Below, piece after piece: positions 16,226 to 25,300 of a stretch of 38,312 nucleotides of DNA. Below the pieces are notes generated by a model. The model was given only the letters and a program-made list of their open reading frames with translations, was not told the DNA's origin and ran no database searches. Numbering within the stretch: position 1 is the first letter of the stretch; each line of letters starts with the position of its first letter. The DNA lies in assembly GCA_900769885.1 (NCBI GenBank), contig CAAGIG010000077.1, positions 1-38,312 on the forward strand, read 5' to 3'. This stretch comes from Rikenellaceae bacterium. Its GTDB lineage: Bacteria; Bacteroidota; Bacteroidia; Bacteroidales; UBA932. The position numbers and the translations under genes are program-made.

Positions 16226-16780
16226 ATGATGAAACGGGTACTCTTACATTCTTGTTGTGCACCTTGTTCGGCGGCTATTCTGGAGTGGTTGCTGGAGAAT
16301 GGTTATCAGACTACTATATTTTTCTATAACCCAAATATTTACCCGGAGGAGGAGTATTTGAAAAGGAAAAATGAGATTCTCTCTTATGCCAATCAGCTTG
16401 GGGTTCCTATTGTTGATATGGATACCCTTTCGTGGGGGGAGCAGCATTGTCAGTGGCTTTCGGTGGCAGAGCCTCTGGCTGCGGAGCCCGAAAGGGGTGG
16501 GCGTTGCCAGGAGTGTTTCAAATATCGCTTGGCCGCCACTGCGAGGTATGGAGCTGAGAACGGGTTTGATTTGTTTACCACCACTTTAGCTTCTTCCCGC
16601 TGGAAGAGTTTGGAGCAAATAAATCTCGCGGGACGCTATGCTCAGGAACTTGTGGACTCCAAAATCGAGTTCTGGGAGAAGAACTGGAGAAAAGGGGGAC
16701 TCTACGAAAGACGAAATATTCTTGCCAAACAATTCTATAACCAGCAGTACTGCGGATGTGAGTTCAGCATCAGGAAGTAG
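16226..16780 (+). CDS. queH: Epoxyqueuosine reductase QueH
   Basis: This 184-residue protein belongs to the QueH (DUF208) family. It carries out the final step of queuosine biosynthesis, reducing epoxyqueuosine to queuosine in tRNA, and replaces the unrelated B12-dependent QueG. The Fe-S ligands are visible as HSCCAPC (C10, C11) and RCQEC (C94, C97). The C-terminal pair CGCEFS (C176, C178) is the redox pair typical of the family. Other matches are FYNPNIYPEEEY and FTTTLASSRWKS. There are two tandem ATGs (16226, 16229), and the first is used here. A TAATTTTG box (16201-16208) lies 17 nt upstream with no good -33. Confidence 0.95.
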   Translation: MMKRVLLHSCCAPCSAAILEWLLENGYQTTIFFYNPNIYPEEEYLKRKNEILSYANQLGVPIVDMDTLSWGEQHCQWLSVAEPLAAEPERGGRCQECFKYRLAATARYGAENGFDLFTTTLASSRWKSLEQINLAGRYAQELVDSKIEFWEKNWRKGGLYERRNILAKQFYNQQYCGCEFSIRK

Positions 16781-16785
16781 AAATA

Positions 16786-16817
16786 TTTTCCATTGGCATA
16801 TAATTTGTATATCTTTG
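16786..16817 (+). promoter_or_regulatory. Probable promoter of the thioredoxin-marR pair
   Basis: TATCTTTG at 16810-16817 is a perfect -7 box. TTTT at 16786-16789 sits at the -33 position with a 20-nt spacer, an imperfect match to TTTG. The start codon is 30 nt downstream. Confidence 0.5.
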
Positions 16818-16846
16818 CATAGTATTAATAATTAAATGCAAATAAA

Positions 16847-17290
16847 ATGAAAAAGATTTCAATAATCGTAGCAGTTGCCCTTGCTGCTTTGTTCTTGTCT
16901 GTTACAGATATGAGTGCTTCAAATAAGGGTAAAGTGGTCGAACTTACTAAAGCTGAATTTCTGAAATTGGTGTACGATATTGAGAAGAATACTGAAACAC
17001 TCGATTATCTTGGCAGTAAACCTGCGATTGTCGATTTTTATGCACACTGGTGCCGTCCCTGCAAGCAGCTTGCTCCTGTTTTGGAAGAGTTGGCTGCAGA
17101 GTATCAAGATGAGATTGTGGTGTATAAAGTAAACACTGACAATGATCCGGAACTTGCTCAGGCATTTGGAATTACATCGATACCTACTCTTATTTTTATT
17201 CCGCTGAATGGTTCTCCCGAGATGGCTCAGGGAGCATTGCCAAAGGATACTTTGAAAGAGGTGATAGAGAAAGTGTTGTTGGATAAATAG
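16847..17290 (+). CDS. Secreted thioredoxin-family protein
   Basis: This 147-residue protein has a Sec-type signal peptide (MKKISIIVAVALAALFLSVTDMSAS), so it should act in the periplasm. The thioredoxin fold has active site WCRPC (C69, C72), with Arg where classical thioredoxin has Gly, and the cis-proline in SIPTLIF (P113). Such proteins reduce or shuffle disulfides of exported proteins and are common in anaerobic Bacteroidales. The marR-type gene starts 3 nt after its stop, so the two form an operon, and redox-responsive control of this thioredoxin is a reasonable inference. Its electron donor (a DsbD-like protein) is not in the window. Confidence 0.93.
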   Translation: MKKISIIVAVALAALFLSVTDMSASNKGKVVELTKAEFLKLVYDIEKNTETLDYLGSKPAIVDFYAHWCRPCKQLAPVLEELAAEYQDEIVVYKVNTDNDPELAQAFGITSIPTLIFIPLNGSPEMAQGALPKDTLKEVIEKVLLDK

Positions 17291-17293
17291 AGA

Positions 17294-17650
17294 ATGCAGA
17301 TGCAAAATTTCAAGAATTGTTTATGTAGAATAAGAGATCTGCAGCACCAGATTGCCAGTTTTGAAAAGGAACTGGAAACCCAATTCGGGGTTTCTCTGAA
17401 TGAAGGAATGGTGTTGTGCTCAATATCTTCGGCAGGAAGCCTGACCTGCGGTGCAATTGCCCAAATGTTGGCAATTACCCCTTCCAATTGTTCAAAAGTG
17501 ATCTCCAAAGTGGAGTCAAAGGGTTTGATTTCAAGGACTTTGGGTAAGGAGGACAAAAGGGAAATGATTTTTCAGCTTACCCACGAAGGGAAGTCTCTGC
17601 TGGAGCGGATAAATTCATCAGAAATCTCTTTGTCGGATGTATTAAAATAA
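17294..17650 (+). CDS. MarR-family transcriptional regulator
   Basis: This 118-residue winged-helix protein shows the MarR layout: an N-terminal dimer helix, MVLCSISSAGSLTCGAIAQMLAITPSNCSKVISKVESKGLI as helix-turn-helix and recognition helix (about 39-80), and the wing DKREMIFQLTHEGKSLLERI. It is somewhat shorter than the usual 140-150 residues. It is translationally close to the secreted thioredoxin (3-nt gap), so it probably controls its own operon or a nearby one. It has two cysteines in the N-terminal helix/HTH area (CLC near residue 10) and a third at C42, which could sense redox state. That is a guess. Confidence 0.88.
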   Translation: MQMQNFKNCLCRIRDLQHQIASFEKELETQFGVSLNEGMVLCSISSAGSLTCGAIAQMLAITPSNCSKVISKVESKGLISRTLGKEDKREMIFQLTHEGKSLLERINSSEISLSDVLK

Positions 17651-17655
17651 AAAGG

Positions 17656-17677
17656 TAGGGAAATTGATTTTTCCCTA
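17656..17677 (+). terminator. Hairpin at the end of marR overlapping the next promoter
   Basis: TAGGGAAA and TTTCCCTA form a perfect 8-bp inverted repeat with a 6-nt loop, just after the marR stop. The following bases (TCTTTGTTTTTTT) are T-rich, so it may terminate. The last bases of the stem are also the first of the TATCTTTG -7 box. Confidence 0.55.
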
Positions 17678-17683
17678 TCTTTG
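17676..17683 (+). promoter_or_regulatory. -7 box ahead of the hexosaminidase gene
   Basis: TATCTTTG fits the consensus, 32 nt before the ATG at 17716. No TTG is present at the usual spacing. It overlaps the right arm of the preceding hairpin, so hairpin and promoter share bases. Confidence 0.45.
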
Positions 17684-17715
17684 TTTTTTTGAATCAATAT
17701 AGCTCAAATTGCATT

Positions 17716-20073
17716 ATGTATAGAAAATTATTTCTTCCGATGGTGCTGGTAATTGCAGCCCTTTCTTTTTTATCGTGTTCTCAATCACAAAGAATCTACA
17801 ATGAAGGTATTAACATTATTCCCACTCCGGTAGAGATGGAACTTGCCGAGGGAGAGGGTTTTGTTCTGGACAAATCGACTGTTATTGTTGCAGATGGAGA
17901 TTTGCAGCAGGAAGTTGCCCGATTCTTTGCAGAAAAGGTATCGAAATCGACCGGTTATAAATTGAAAACAGTATCTGAGGTTCCTGCCGGAAATTATATT
18001 TTGCTTGATTTGAATCCTCAGATGGAGATTAAAGATGAGGGTTACACTTTGGAGGTCAATTCCCAATTTGTGGTGGTTTCAGCGAAAGACCGTTCGGGAC
18101 TTTTTTATGGAATGGCTACATTGATGCAGCTTTTCCCTGCTGAGATTGAATCATTGGAAAAAGTAAGGGGTGTTGAATGGTCGGCTCCCGCTGTGAAGAT
18201 TGCCGATTATCCCCGTTTTTCATACAGAGGTTTGCACTTGGATCCTTGCCGTCATTTTATGAGTGTTGAGGATGTCAAGAAACATTTGGATTTGATGTCT
18301 ATGTTCAAGTTCAATATTATGCACTTCCATCTGACTGAGGATCAAGGCTGGAGAATTGAGATTAAGAAATATCCTTTGCTTACCGAACTTGGTTCGAAGA
18401 GAGTTGAGGGTGAAGGATTTGTACACGAAGGATTTTATACTCAGGAGGAATTGAAAGAGTTGGTGGAATATGCGAGAATGAGAAATATTACCATTATTCC
18501 TGAAATAGAGGTCCCCGGTCACGCTCTTGCTGCGATTACAGGTTATCCTTGGTTGAGTTGTAATGAGCAGGAGACTACTCCAAGAATTATCTGGGGTGTG
18601 GAAGATGTTGTTATGTGTGCCGGTAAGGAGACCACATTTGAGTTTGTGGAAGATGTAATTAAGGAAGTTGTCGAAATTTTCCCTTCGGAGTATATTCATA
18701 TCGGCGGTGATGAGTGTCCGAAAGGTGAGTGGGAGAAATGTCCTTTGTGTCAGGCAAAAATCAAGGAATTGGGCATTGACAAAACCATTAAGGGGCACAC
18801 TCCCGAGATGAGACTTCAAAGTTATTTCATTGGCAGAGTTGAGAAGATTGTCGAGAAATATGGAAGAAAAATTATTGGCTGGGATGAGATTCTGGAAGGG
18901 GGTCTTGCTCCGAGTGCGACAGTTATGTCGTGGAGAGGCCTTTGGGGTGGAATTGCTGCTGCAATGCAGGGACACGATGCCATTATGACCCCTTCTACCG
19001 ACGGTTATTATTTTGACCACTATCAAGGTGACTATCGTATTGAGCCAATGGCAATTGGAGGTTTTACAACTCTTGAAAAAGTCTATTCTTACAACCCTGT
19101 TCCCGATACAATCAAGGCTTTGGCACTTGAACATCATATTTTGGGTGTGCAGGGAAATACCTGGTCGGAATATATGTATGACGAGAGTGTTCGCGAGTAC
19201 AGAATTTATCCTAAGGCTTTTGCTTTGGCTGAGGTGGCCTGGAGTCCTATGGAGCGAAAGGATTTTAAAAATTTTGACAGAAGAGTCAATAACGCTTATG
19301 TCCGTTTGGACCAATATGATGTGAATTATCATATTCCTCAACCTGAACAACCAGGTGGTTCATATAATTTCATCGCTTTTGTAGACAGTACAGTTATGGA
19401 ATTTACCACTACCCGTCCTGTTAAGATGGTTTACACATTGGATGGAAGTGAGCCGACTCCTTCTTCAAGAGAGTATACAGAGCCATTTGTTCTGACTGAA
19501 AATACAACTGTGAAAATCCGCAGTGTCCTTCCTTCGGGAAAATGTTCTCCTGTGAGAACCATTACAGTGGAGAAACAACAATATGCCCCTGCTACTGAGA
19601 TTGAGAATGTTCAGCAAGGTCTAAAAATGGAGGTGACTCAGGGAACTTATCTTAATCGTGCGGAACTTGAAGCTCAGCCTTTGGAATGGACATCTAAGAT
19701 TATCAGTTCTACCAGGGAGTTGGTGAATGTGGTCCCTTCAGACAATTATATGAGAGAGAATTTCCCTCAATTTGCCTCTATTGCAACAGGTTATATTATG
19801 ATACCAGAGGATGGAATCTATTATTTCGGAACCAATTTCAATGATTTGTCGATTGATGGCAAGTTGGTGGTCAATAATGATGGTAAGGTGAAAAGATTCT
19901 CAGGCAATGGCGTTTCTCTAGCTTTGGCGAAAGGTCTTCATCCTATTAAAGTGACCTTCCTTGGACATATTTTAGGTGGTTGGCCTTCGAATTGGGACAG
20001 AGGAGATATTATGATGCGAGAAAAGTCAGATGAGAAATTCTACGCAGTTACTCCTGAAATGTTGTGGTACTAA
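17716..20073 (+). CDS. GH20 beta-N-acetylhexosaminidase, lipoprotein
   Basis: The ATG at 17716 gives a 785-residue lipoprotein (lipobox LSFLSC, Cys 21) without acidic residues after the cysteine, so a periplasmic position is likely. A GH20b-type N-terminal domain (INIIPTPVEM) leads into the (beta/alpha)8 domain, with YRGLHLDPCRHF, HFHLTEDQGWRIEI and the catalytic Asp-Glu pair in HIGGDECPKGEW (D332-E333). A chitobiase C-terminal-like domain follows at about 550-625 (YTLDGSEPTPSSREY), and a PA14-like beta domain forms the end. It removes terminal beta-linked GlcNAc or GalNAc, probably from host glycans. The fucosidase gene starts 20 nt downstream. Confidence 0.93.
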   Translation: MYRKLFLPMVLVIAALSFLSCSQSQRIYNEGINIIPTPVEMELAEGEGFVLDKSTVIVADGDLQQEVARFFAEKVSKSTGYKLKTVSEVPAGNYILLDLNPQMEIKDEGYTLEVNSQFVVVSAKDRSGLFYGMATLMQLFPAEIESLEKVRGVEWSAPAVKIADYPRFSYRGLHLDPCRHFMSVEDVKKHLDLMSMFKFNIMHFHLTEDQGWRIEIKKYPLLTELGSKRVEGEGFVHEGFYTQEELKELVEYARMRNITIIPEIEVPGHALAAITGYPWLSCNEQETTPRIIWGVEDVVMCAGKETTFEFVEDVIKEVVEIFPSEYIHIGGDECPKGEWEKCPLCQAKIKELGIDKTIKGHTPEMRLQSYFIGRVEKIVEKYGRKIIGWDEILEGGLAPSATVMSWRGLWGGIAAAMQGHDAIMTPSTDGYYFDHYQGDYRIEPMAIGGFTTLEKVYSYNPVPDTIKALALEHHILGVQGNTWSEYMYDESVREYRIYPKAFALAEVAWSPMERKDFKNFDRRVNNAYVRLDQYDVNYHIPQPEQPGGSYNFIAFVDSTVMEFTTTRPVKMVYTLDGSEPTPSSREYTEPFVLTENTTVKIRSVLPSGKCSPVRTITVEKQQYAPATEIENVQQGLKMEVTQGTYLNRAELEAQPLEWTSKIISSTRELVNVVPSDNYMRENFPQFASIATGYIMIPEDGIYYFGTNFNDLSIDGKLVVNNDGKVKRFSGNGVSLALAKGLHPIKVTFLGHILGGWPSNWDRGDIMMREKSDEKFYAVTPEMLWY

Positions 20074-20093
20074 TATAATATAGGTATAGTATA

Positions 20094-21521
20094 ATGAGAA
20101 AATATTCAGTTTTTCCGTTCCTCGCTGTTCTGTTATTGCTTTTGAATACATCTTGCAATAGAACTTCGGCTCCTGCTCCGTATGGTGTGATCCCTTCTGC
20201 AAAGCAAGTACAATGGCAGAAGATGGAGTATTATATGTTCGTCCATTTTGGTCCGAATACTTTTACAGATGTGGAATGGGGAAATGGTCGTGAGAATCCC
20301 GATGTTTTTGCCCCTACAGATCTCGATTGCAGACAATGGGCTGATGTTGCAAAACAGGCAGGGATGAAAGGTGTAATCATCACCGGAAAGCATCACGATG
20401 GATTTTGTTTGTGGCCAAGTGCTTACAGTACCCATACCGTCCGGGAGAGCTCCTGGAGGGATGGCAAAGGGGATGTGTTGAAGGAACTTTCGGAGGCTTG
20501 TGCCGAGTATGGACTTAAATTCGGAGTTTATGTCTCTCCCTGGGACCAAAATCATCCTCTTTATGGTGAACCCGGTTATAATGAGGCTTTTGCGGGAACC
20601 CTTTCGGAGGTCCTTTCAAATTACGGAGATGTTTTTGAACTTTGGCTGGATGGCGCATACGGAGGTCATCCCGATTCTACATTCAGATACGATTGGAAAT
20701 TGTTCCACGAAACTGCTTATTCCAAAAGGCCTGATCTGATAATTTTCAGCGATATCGGACCCGATTGCAGATGGGTTGGAAATGAGAGAGGTAAAGCTCC
20801 TTCGACCAACTGGTCAAGACTTGATACCGATGGCTATGCTCCTGGTGGGTTTGCCCCTTCCCACGATACTTTGGGTCAGGGTAATGTTCACGGAAAGTAT
20901 TGGATTCCTGCCGAATGTGATGTTTCTATCCGTCCGGGATGGTTTTATTCAGCTTCTACTGATGACAAACTCAAGAGTGTTGAGCAGTTGATGGATATCT
21001 ATTATTCTTCTGTGGGACATAATGGCACTTTGCTGTTGAATGTTCCTGCCGACAGAAGGGGTAAAATCCCGGCAGTCGATTCTATCAGACTGTTGGAGTT
21101 TGCCCAGGCCCGCAAGGAGGCTTTTTCGACAGACTATGCCCGCAGTGCTGAGATTGTTGCAGATTTTGTCAGAGGCGGGGATGAGAGATTTGGCCCCCAG
21201 AATATGACAGATGGTGAGTATGATACTTATTGGACAACGGATGATGCTGTCACTTCTGCCTCATTTGTCATTTCATTTGAAGGTAAAACCACTGTCAGTG
21301 GTGCGATGATTCAGGAGTATATTCCTTTGGGACAAAGGGTTAAGGCTTTCAGCATTGAGTATGCTGCTGATGAAAATGGACCCTGGACTGAGATTTTCAG
21401 AGGAACTACCATCGGATATAAGAGACTTGTCAGATTTGATTCTGTGGATGCTCTCAAATTGAGATTCAAAATCCTCGATTCGTATGCTTCTCCTGTAATC
21501 AACAATGTTGAGGTATATTAA
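20094..21521 (+). CDS. GH29 alpha-L-fucosidase, lipoprotein
   Basis: This 475-residue lipoprotein (LLNTSC, Cys 21, followed by NRTS) is probably periplasm-facing. The GH29 catalytic domain shows MFVHFGPNTF (48-57), GKHHDGFCLWPS (98-109), KFGVYVSPWD and the nucleophile in FELWLDGAYGG (D186). HNGTLLLNVPADRRG closes the domain. The last 130 residues look like an F5/8-type-C/CBM32 discoidin domain (DGEYDTYWTTD and RFDSVDALKLRFKILDSY). It hydrolyses alpha-L-fucosyl residues. The short active-site region resembles the GH29-B type, which favours alpha-1,3/1,4 branched fucose, but that is uncertain. It forms an operon with the upstream hexosaminidase. Confidence 0.93.
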   Translation: MRKYSVFPFLAVLLLLLNTSCNRTSAPAPYGVIPSAKQVQWQKMEYYMFVHFGPNTFTDVEWGNGRENPDVFAPTDLDCRQWADVAKQAGMKGVIITGKHHDGFCLWPSAYSTHTVRESSWRDGKGDVLKELSEACAEYGLKFGVYVSPWDQNHPLYGEPGYNEAFAGTLSEVLSNYGDVFELWLDGAYGGHPDSTFRYDWKLFHETAYSKRPDLIIFSDIGPDCRWVGNERGKAPSTNWSRLDTDGYAPGGFAPSHDTLGQGNVHGKYWIPAECDVSIRPGWFYSASTDDKLKSVEQLMDIYYSSVGHNGTLLLNVPADRRGKIPAVDSIRLLEFAQARKEAFSTDYARSAEIVADFVRGGDERFGPQNMTDGEYDTYWTTDDAVTSASFVISFEGKTTVSGAMIQEYIPLGQRVKAFSIEYAADENGPWTEIFRGTTIGYKRLVRFDSVDALKLRFKILDSYASPVINNVEVY

Positions 21522-21542
21522 TTGTCGGGGCATTTGTCAACA

Positions 21543-22367
21543 ATGAAAAATATTGTTTTTTGGTTCTCGGGTTCGGGAAATTCCAAATTTGTTGCCTCTC
21601 AAATTGCAGAGAGGGTGGCTGCTGTCGATTCTGATACCACGCTGTTGTATATTGCAGATTTGTTGAAAAGTGGTCAGACGAGATTTGATTTGGAAGCAGG
21701 TGGTTCTGTGGGATTTGTCTTTCCTACTTATTTTTGGGGTGTTCCTCAAATTGTGAAAGATTTTATCTCCAGGATAGAATTGAACGGAATTTCAGACGGA
21801 GGTGTTGTATATCAGGTTCTTACTTGTGGAGGAAGTACCGGAATGGCAGATATGAGTTTCTCCAGACTTCTTTCTCGCAGGGGGTATAAGGTGAGTTATA
21901 CATATTCAGTTTCGATGCCCGACAATTATTGTATTCTTTTAGATTTGATGACTCCAAAGGAGCAGATTCTCCCACTTTTGGAAAAAGCGCAGGAGAAATT
22001 GGATAAAGTGATTCCGGCGATTATCGACCAGTGTGTAACAAAAAAATCTCCCTCCGGGAGCGAGTTGATGATTGACAGGGGTGCTTGTCCACGATTAAAG
22101 AGTGCGTTGCTCTATCCTTTGTATAAATATGGGCGGGATACAGCTCCTTTCCACGCTGATAGGAATTGTATCGGTTGCGGAAAATGTGAAAAAGTTTGTC
22201 CTATGGGCATTATTTCTATGTCAGAGGGCAAACCACGCTGGGAAAAAGGAAAATGTACCCAGTGCCTGGCTTGTTTGCATCATTGTCCTGTGGAATCTGT
22301 CCAATATGGAAATAAAACAAAGGGAAGACTTAGATATGTAATCGAAAAATATCTATATTTGCGCTGA
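21543..22367 (+). CDS. EFR1-family flavodoxin-ferredoxin fusion
   Basis: The ATG at 21543 gives a 274-residue cytosolic protein with no signal peptide. The N-terminal half is flavodoxin-like, with a FWFSGSGNSKFVA phosphate loop and FVFPTYFWGVP. The C-terminal part has two [4Fe-4S] motifs, CIGCGKCEKVCP (C209-C219) and CTQCLACLHHCP (C238-C248). This is the EFR1 (EFR, flavodoxin plus ferredoxin) arrangement, an electron carrier or small oxidoreductase. It follows the fucosidase by 21 nt, but its role beside two glycosidases is not clear. The frame opens earlier at a TTG (21522), and the ATG places the phosphate loop at the usual distance from the N-terminus. Confidence 0.9.
   Translation: MKNIVFWFSGSGNSKFVASQIAERVAAVDSDTTLLYIADLLKSGQTRFDLEAGGSVGFVFPTYFWGVPQIVKDFISRIELNGISDGGVVYQVLTCGGSTGMADMSFSRLLSRRGYKVSYTYSVSMPDNYCILLDLMTPKEQILPLLEKAQEKLDKVIPAIIDQCVTKKSPSGSELMIDRGACPRLKSALLYPLYKYGRDTAPFHADRNCIGCGKCEKVCPMGIISMSEGKPRWEKGKCTQCLACLHHCPVESVQYGNKTKGRLRYVIEKYLYLR
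22354..22361 (+). promoter_or_regulatory. Possible -7 box for the OB-repeat lipoprotein
   Basis: TATATTTG lies inside the last codons of the upstream gene, 34 nt before the ATG at 22396. No clear -33 element is present, so read-through from upstream is equally possible. Confidence 0.35.
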
Positions 22368-22395
22368 TTTTGAACAACATTTAAATAACAAAAAT

Positions 22396-25300
22396 ATGAA
22401 TCTTAGAAAACTATTCCTTTCAGCGACAGTAGCAGTAATGGCTATTTTCGCGGCTTCTTGTAATAAGAACGAGGAGGTAATTATCCCCGTTGATATTACA
22501 GTATCAGAAGAAGCAATTGCTATCGATTCAACAGGAGGTACAGCAACTCTTGTGTTGAAAAGTAACAGACCATGGTCGGTTGAGAAGATTGTCGACAACC
22601 CTTGGGGTAATGAAAATGCTGATTGGCTTACAGTTGAGCCTATGTCAGGAGATGCTAATGTAGATGGTATCAACATTACAGTATCTGCGGGCGTAAATGC
22701 GACTGACTCAATTAATTATGAAAGAAGCGTAATCGTTTATTTCAGATCTGACAAAGAAATTTTTGCATCTACAATTGTTACTCAGGATGGTGTTATGAAA
22801 CCCAATGCCTGGAGTTATGTTTCAATTGCTGAGCTTAGAGAACTTGCTCCTGAATCAAATACTTCAGAAGATAGAGTTGCCATTAATGAGCCTTGGATGC
22901 TAAGAGGTGTTGTGGTTTCTGCCAACGACCCTCAAACCGTTTCGAACAAAAACTTGTTTATCCAGGATGGTACAGAACCCGGCAGCGGTCTTCTGATCTA
23001 TTCAGACGCTTTTGCAAGCTGTAATTTCGGAGATGTTGTTGAAGTGAAACTTAAAGGTGGTCAAATGTACTACTACTACAAGATGCTTCAATTTGTTCCT
23101 GAAAATACTTCAATGGTTGTAAATACAGGTGAAAAAGAAGAACCCGAAGCAGCATTTATTGAAAATGGTGAAGATTTCGTGAATGGTCTTTACGAAGGTC
23201 AATATGTTAAGATGTTTGCACAGGTGACCACAGAGTCTTTGGGATTGACAATGGGTGAAAGTCCAAAAGTTGAGACTGAAGATGGTTCTTCATTCTTGAT
23301 GTACTCTCGCAGCAATGTTCCTTGGGCAGGAGCACAAGTTCCTCAGGGTGCTGGTGAAATGTATGGTCTATGTAGCAGTTACAGCGGTGTTTACCAAATT
23401 GTTCCTCAAAGAGAATCTGACTTTGAAGGTATGACAGGTGCCCGTTTCAAAGGCAGACCTACCGTTGTTACCAATGATGCAGTAGTAAGTGAAGATATGA
23501 CTTCTGCTACCCTTAGCGGTTCATATACTTACGATGGTGAAGATGCTGACATTACCGAAGTCGGTTTTGCAGTAATGACCTCGGCTGAAGAAGAATTTAC
23601 TTATACTTCAGTAGAAAAAGCTGCTGAGTTTGAATATGTTTTGGAAGATCTTCAGGCAGCTACTACTTACAAATACAAAGCTTACATCAAGATTGGTGAA
23701 AGAGTTTATGAAGGTGCAGAAAAATCTTTCGCAACTTCAAGTTCTGAATATACCCCTATCGCTCAAGTTGAAGATGGCGGTACATATACAATGAACGGTG
23801 TTGTAACTGCAAGAAGTGCCCGTGGTTTCATTTTGACTGACAACACAGGTTCTATCTTCTATTACAACAGCGCATATACCGATGAATATGCAATCGGACA
23901 GGAACTTACCGTTACAGGTACTATCGGAAACTACAACAGAGGTCTTCAAATCACTGCAGAAGGTGCAATGATCGAAGCAGGTGAAGTTTCAGAATACAAC
24001 TATCCTACACCTGAAGAAGCTACAGCATCTGTTATCGACGCTTACATCGCTGATGAAGAACTTCGTCTTGCAGAGTATGTAGTATTGAAAGGTGTTCTTT
24101 CAGTTAGCGGAAACTATTTCAATGTAGTGGTTGAAGGTACTGAAAACCAAGGTAGTGTTTACTATCCTGCAGAAGATATCAAAGCTGAATTGGCAGCTTG
24201 CAACGGTTCAGAAGTTACTTTGTATGGTTATTCAACATCTGTTTCAAGCGGCAAATACTTCAATATGATTGTAACTTCATTTGAAGGTGACCAAAACCAA
24301 TCTGAAACTGCAAAAATCGGAGAATTGGCTGAAGGTGACTATGCAACAGTATCAGGAACTGTAACAGCTATCGGTGCAAGAGGTTTCATTTTGACCGACG
24401 AGACAGGTTCAATTATGTATTACGATCCAAGTTACTCTGCTGACTATGTTATCGGACAACAATTGACCATTACTACAAATGTAGGTTCTTACAATAAAGG
24501 TCTTCAACTTTCATCTACAACTGATATCGAGGTGAACAGTGTTATCGATTATAACTATCCTCAGGCTCAAGTAATCACTTCTGCTGAATTGGATTCTTAT
24601 ATCGCTGATACAGAACTTCGTTTTGCTGAGTATGTTTCATTGGAATGTACCCTTTCAGTAAGTGGAACATATTACAATTTGACAGTAGAAGGTACAGAAA
24701 ATCAAGGTAGCATCTATTATCCTAATGCAGCTTTGAAAGAAGTTATTGAAGCTAACAACGGAGCTAAAATGACTGTATATGGTTATTCAATCTCTGTTTC
24801 AGGTGGAAAATATATGAATATTCTTCCTACCGATATCGTTGTAGGAGAACCCGGTGAAAATCCCGATCCCGAACAACCCGGCGACATCACAAATATCGCT
24901 GACGTAGAATTGGATGGTACTTATACTCTTAAAGGTATTGTTTCTGCTATCAACGTAAGAGGTTTTATCTTTAGCGATGAAACAGGTTCAATCCTATACT
25001 ACAACTCTGACTACAGTGCAGGTTACCAAATCGGTCAGGAACTTACCATCACAGGTAAAGTAAGTGCATACAATACCGGTTTCCAACTTGATGCTTCAGC
25101 TGCAATCGTTGAAGGTGCAAATGTTGGAATGACATATCCTGAGGCTATCGTTGCTGACGCAGCATTTATCGATTCATTCGTGACTGAAACAGCAAACAGA
25201 CTGGCTGTCTATGTTGAAGTTACAGCTCAGTTGAGCATCAGTGGCAACTATTACAACCTTGTCGTTGAAGGTACTTCAAATCAAGGTAGTTTCTACTTCT

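Noticed and set aside
18220..19350. Minus-strand open frame of 376 codons
   Set aside because: It lies wholly antisense to the GH20 gene, which has intact catalytic motifs. The antisense translation has no domain pattern and is a codon-bias shadow.
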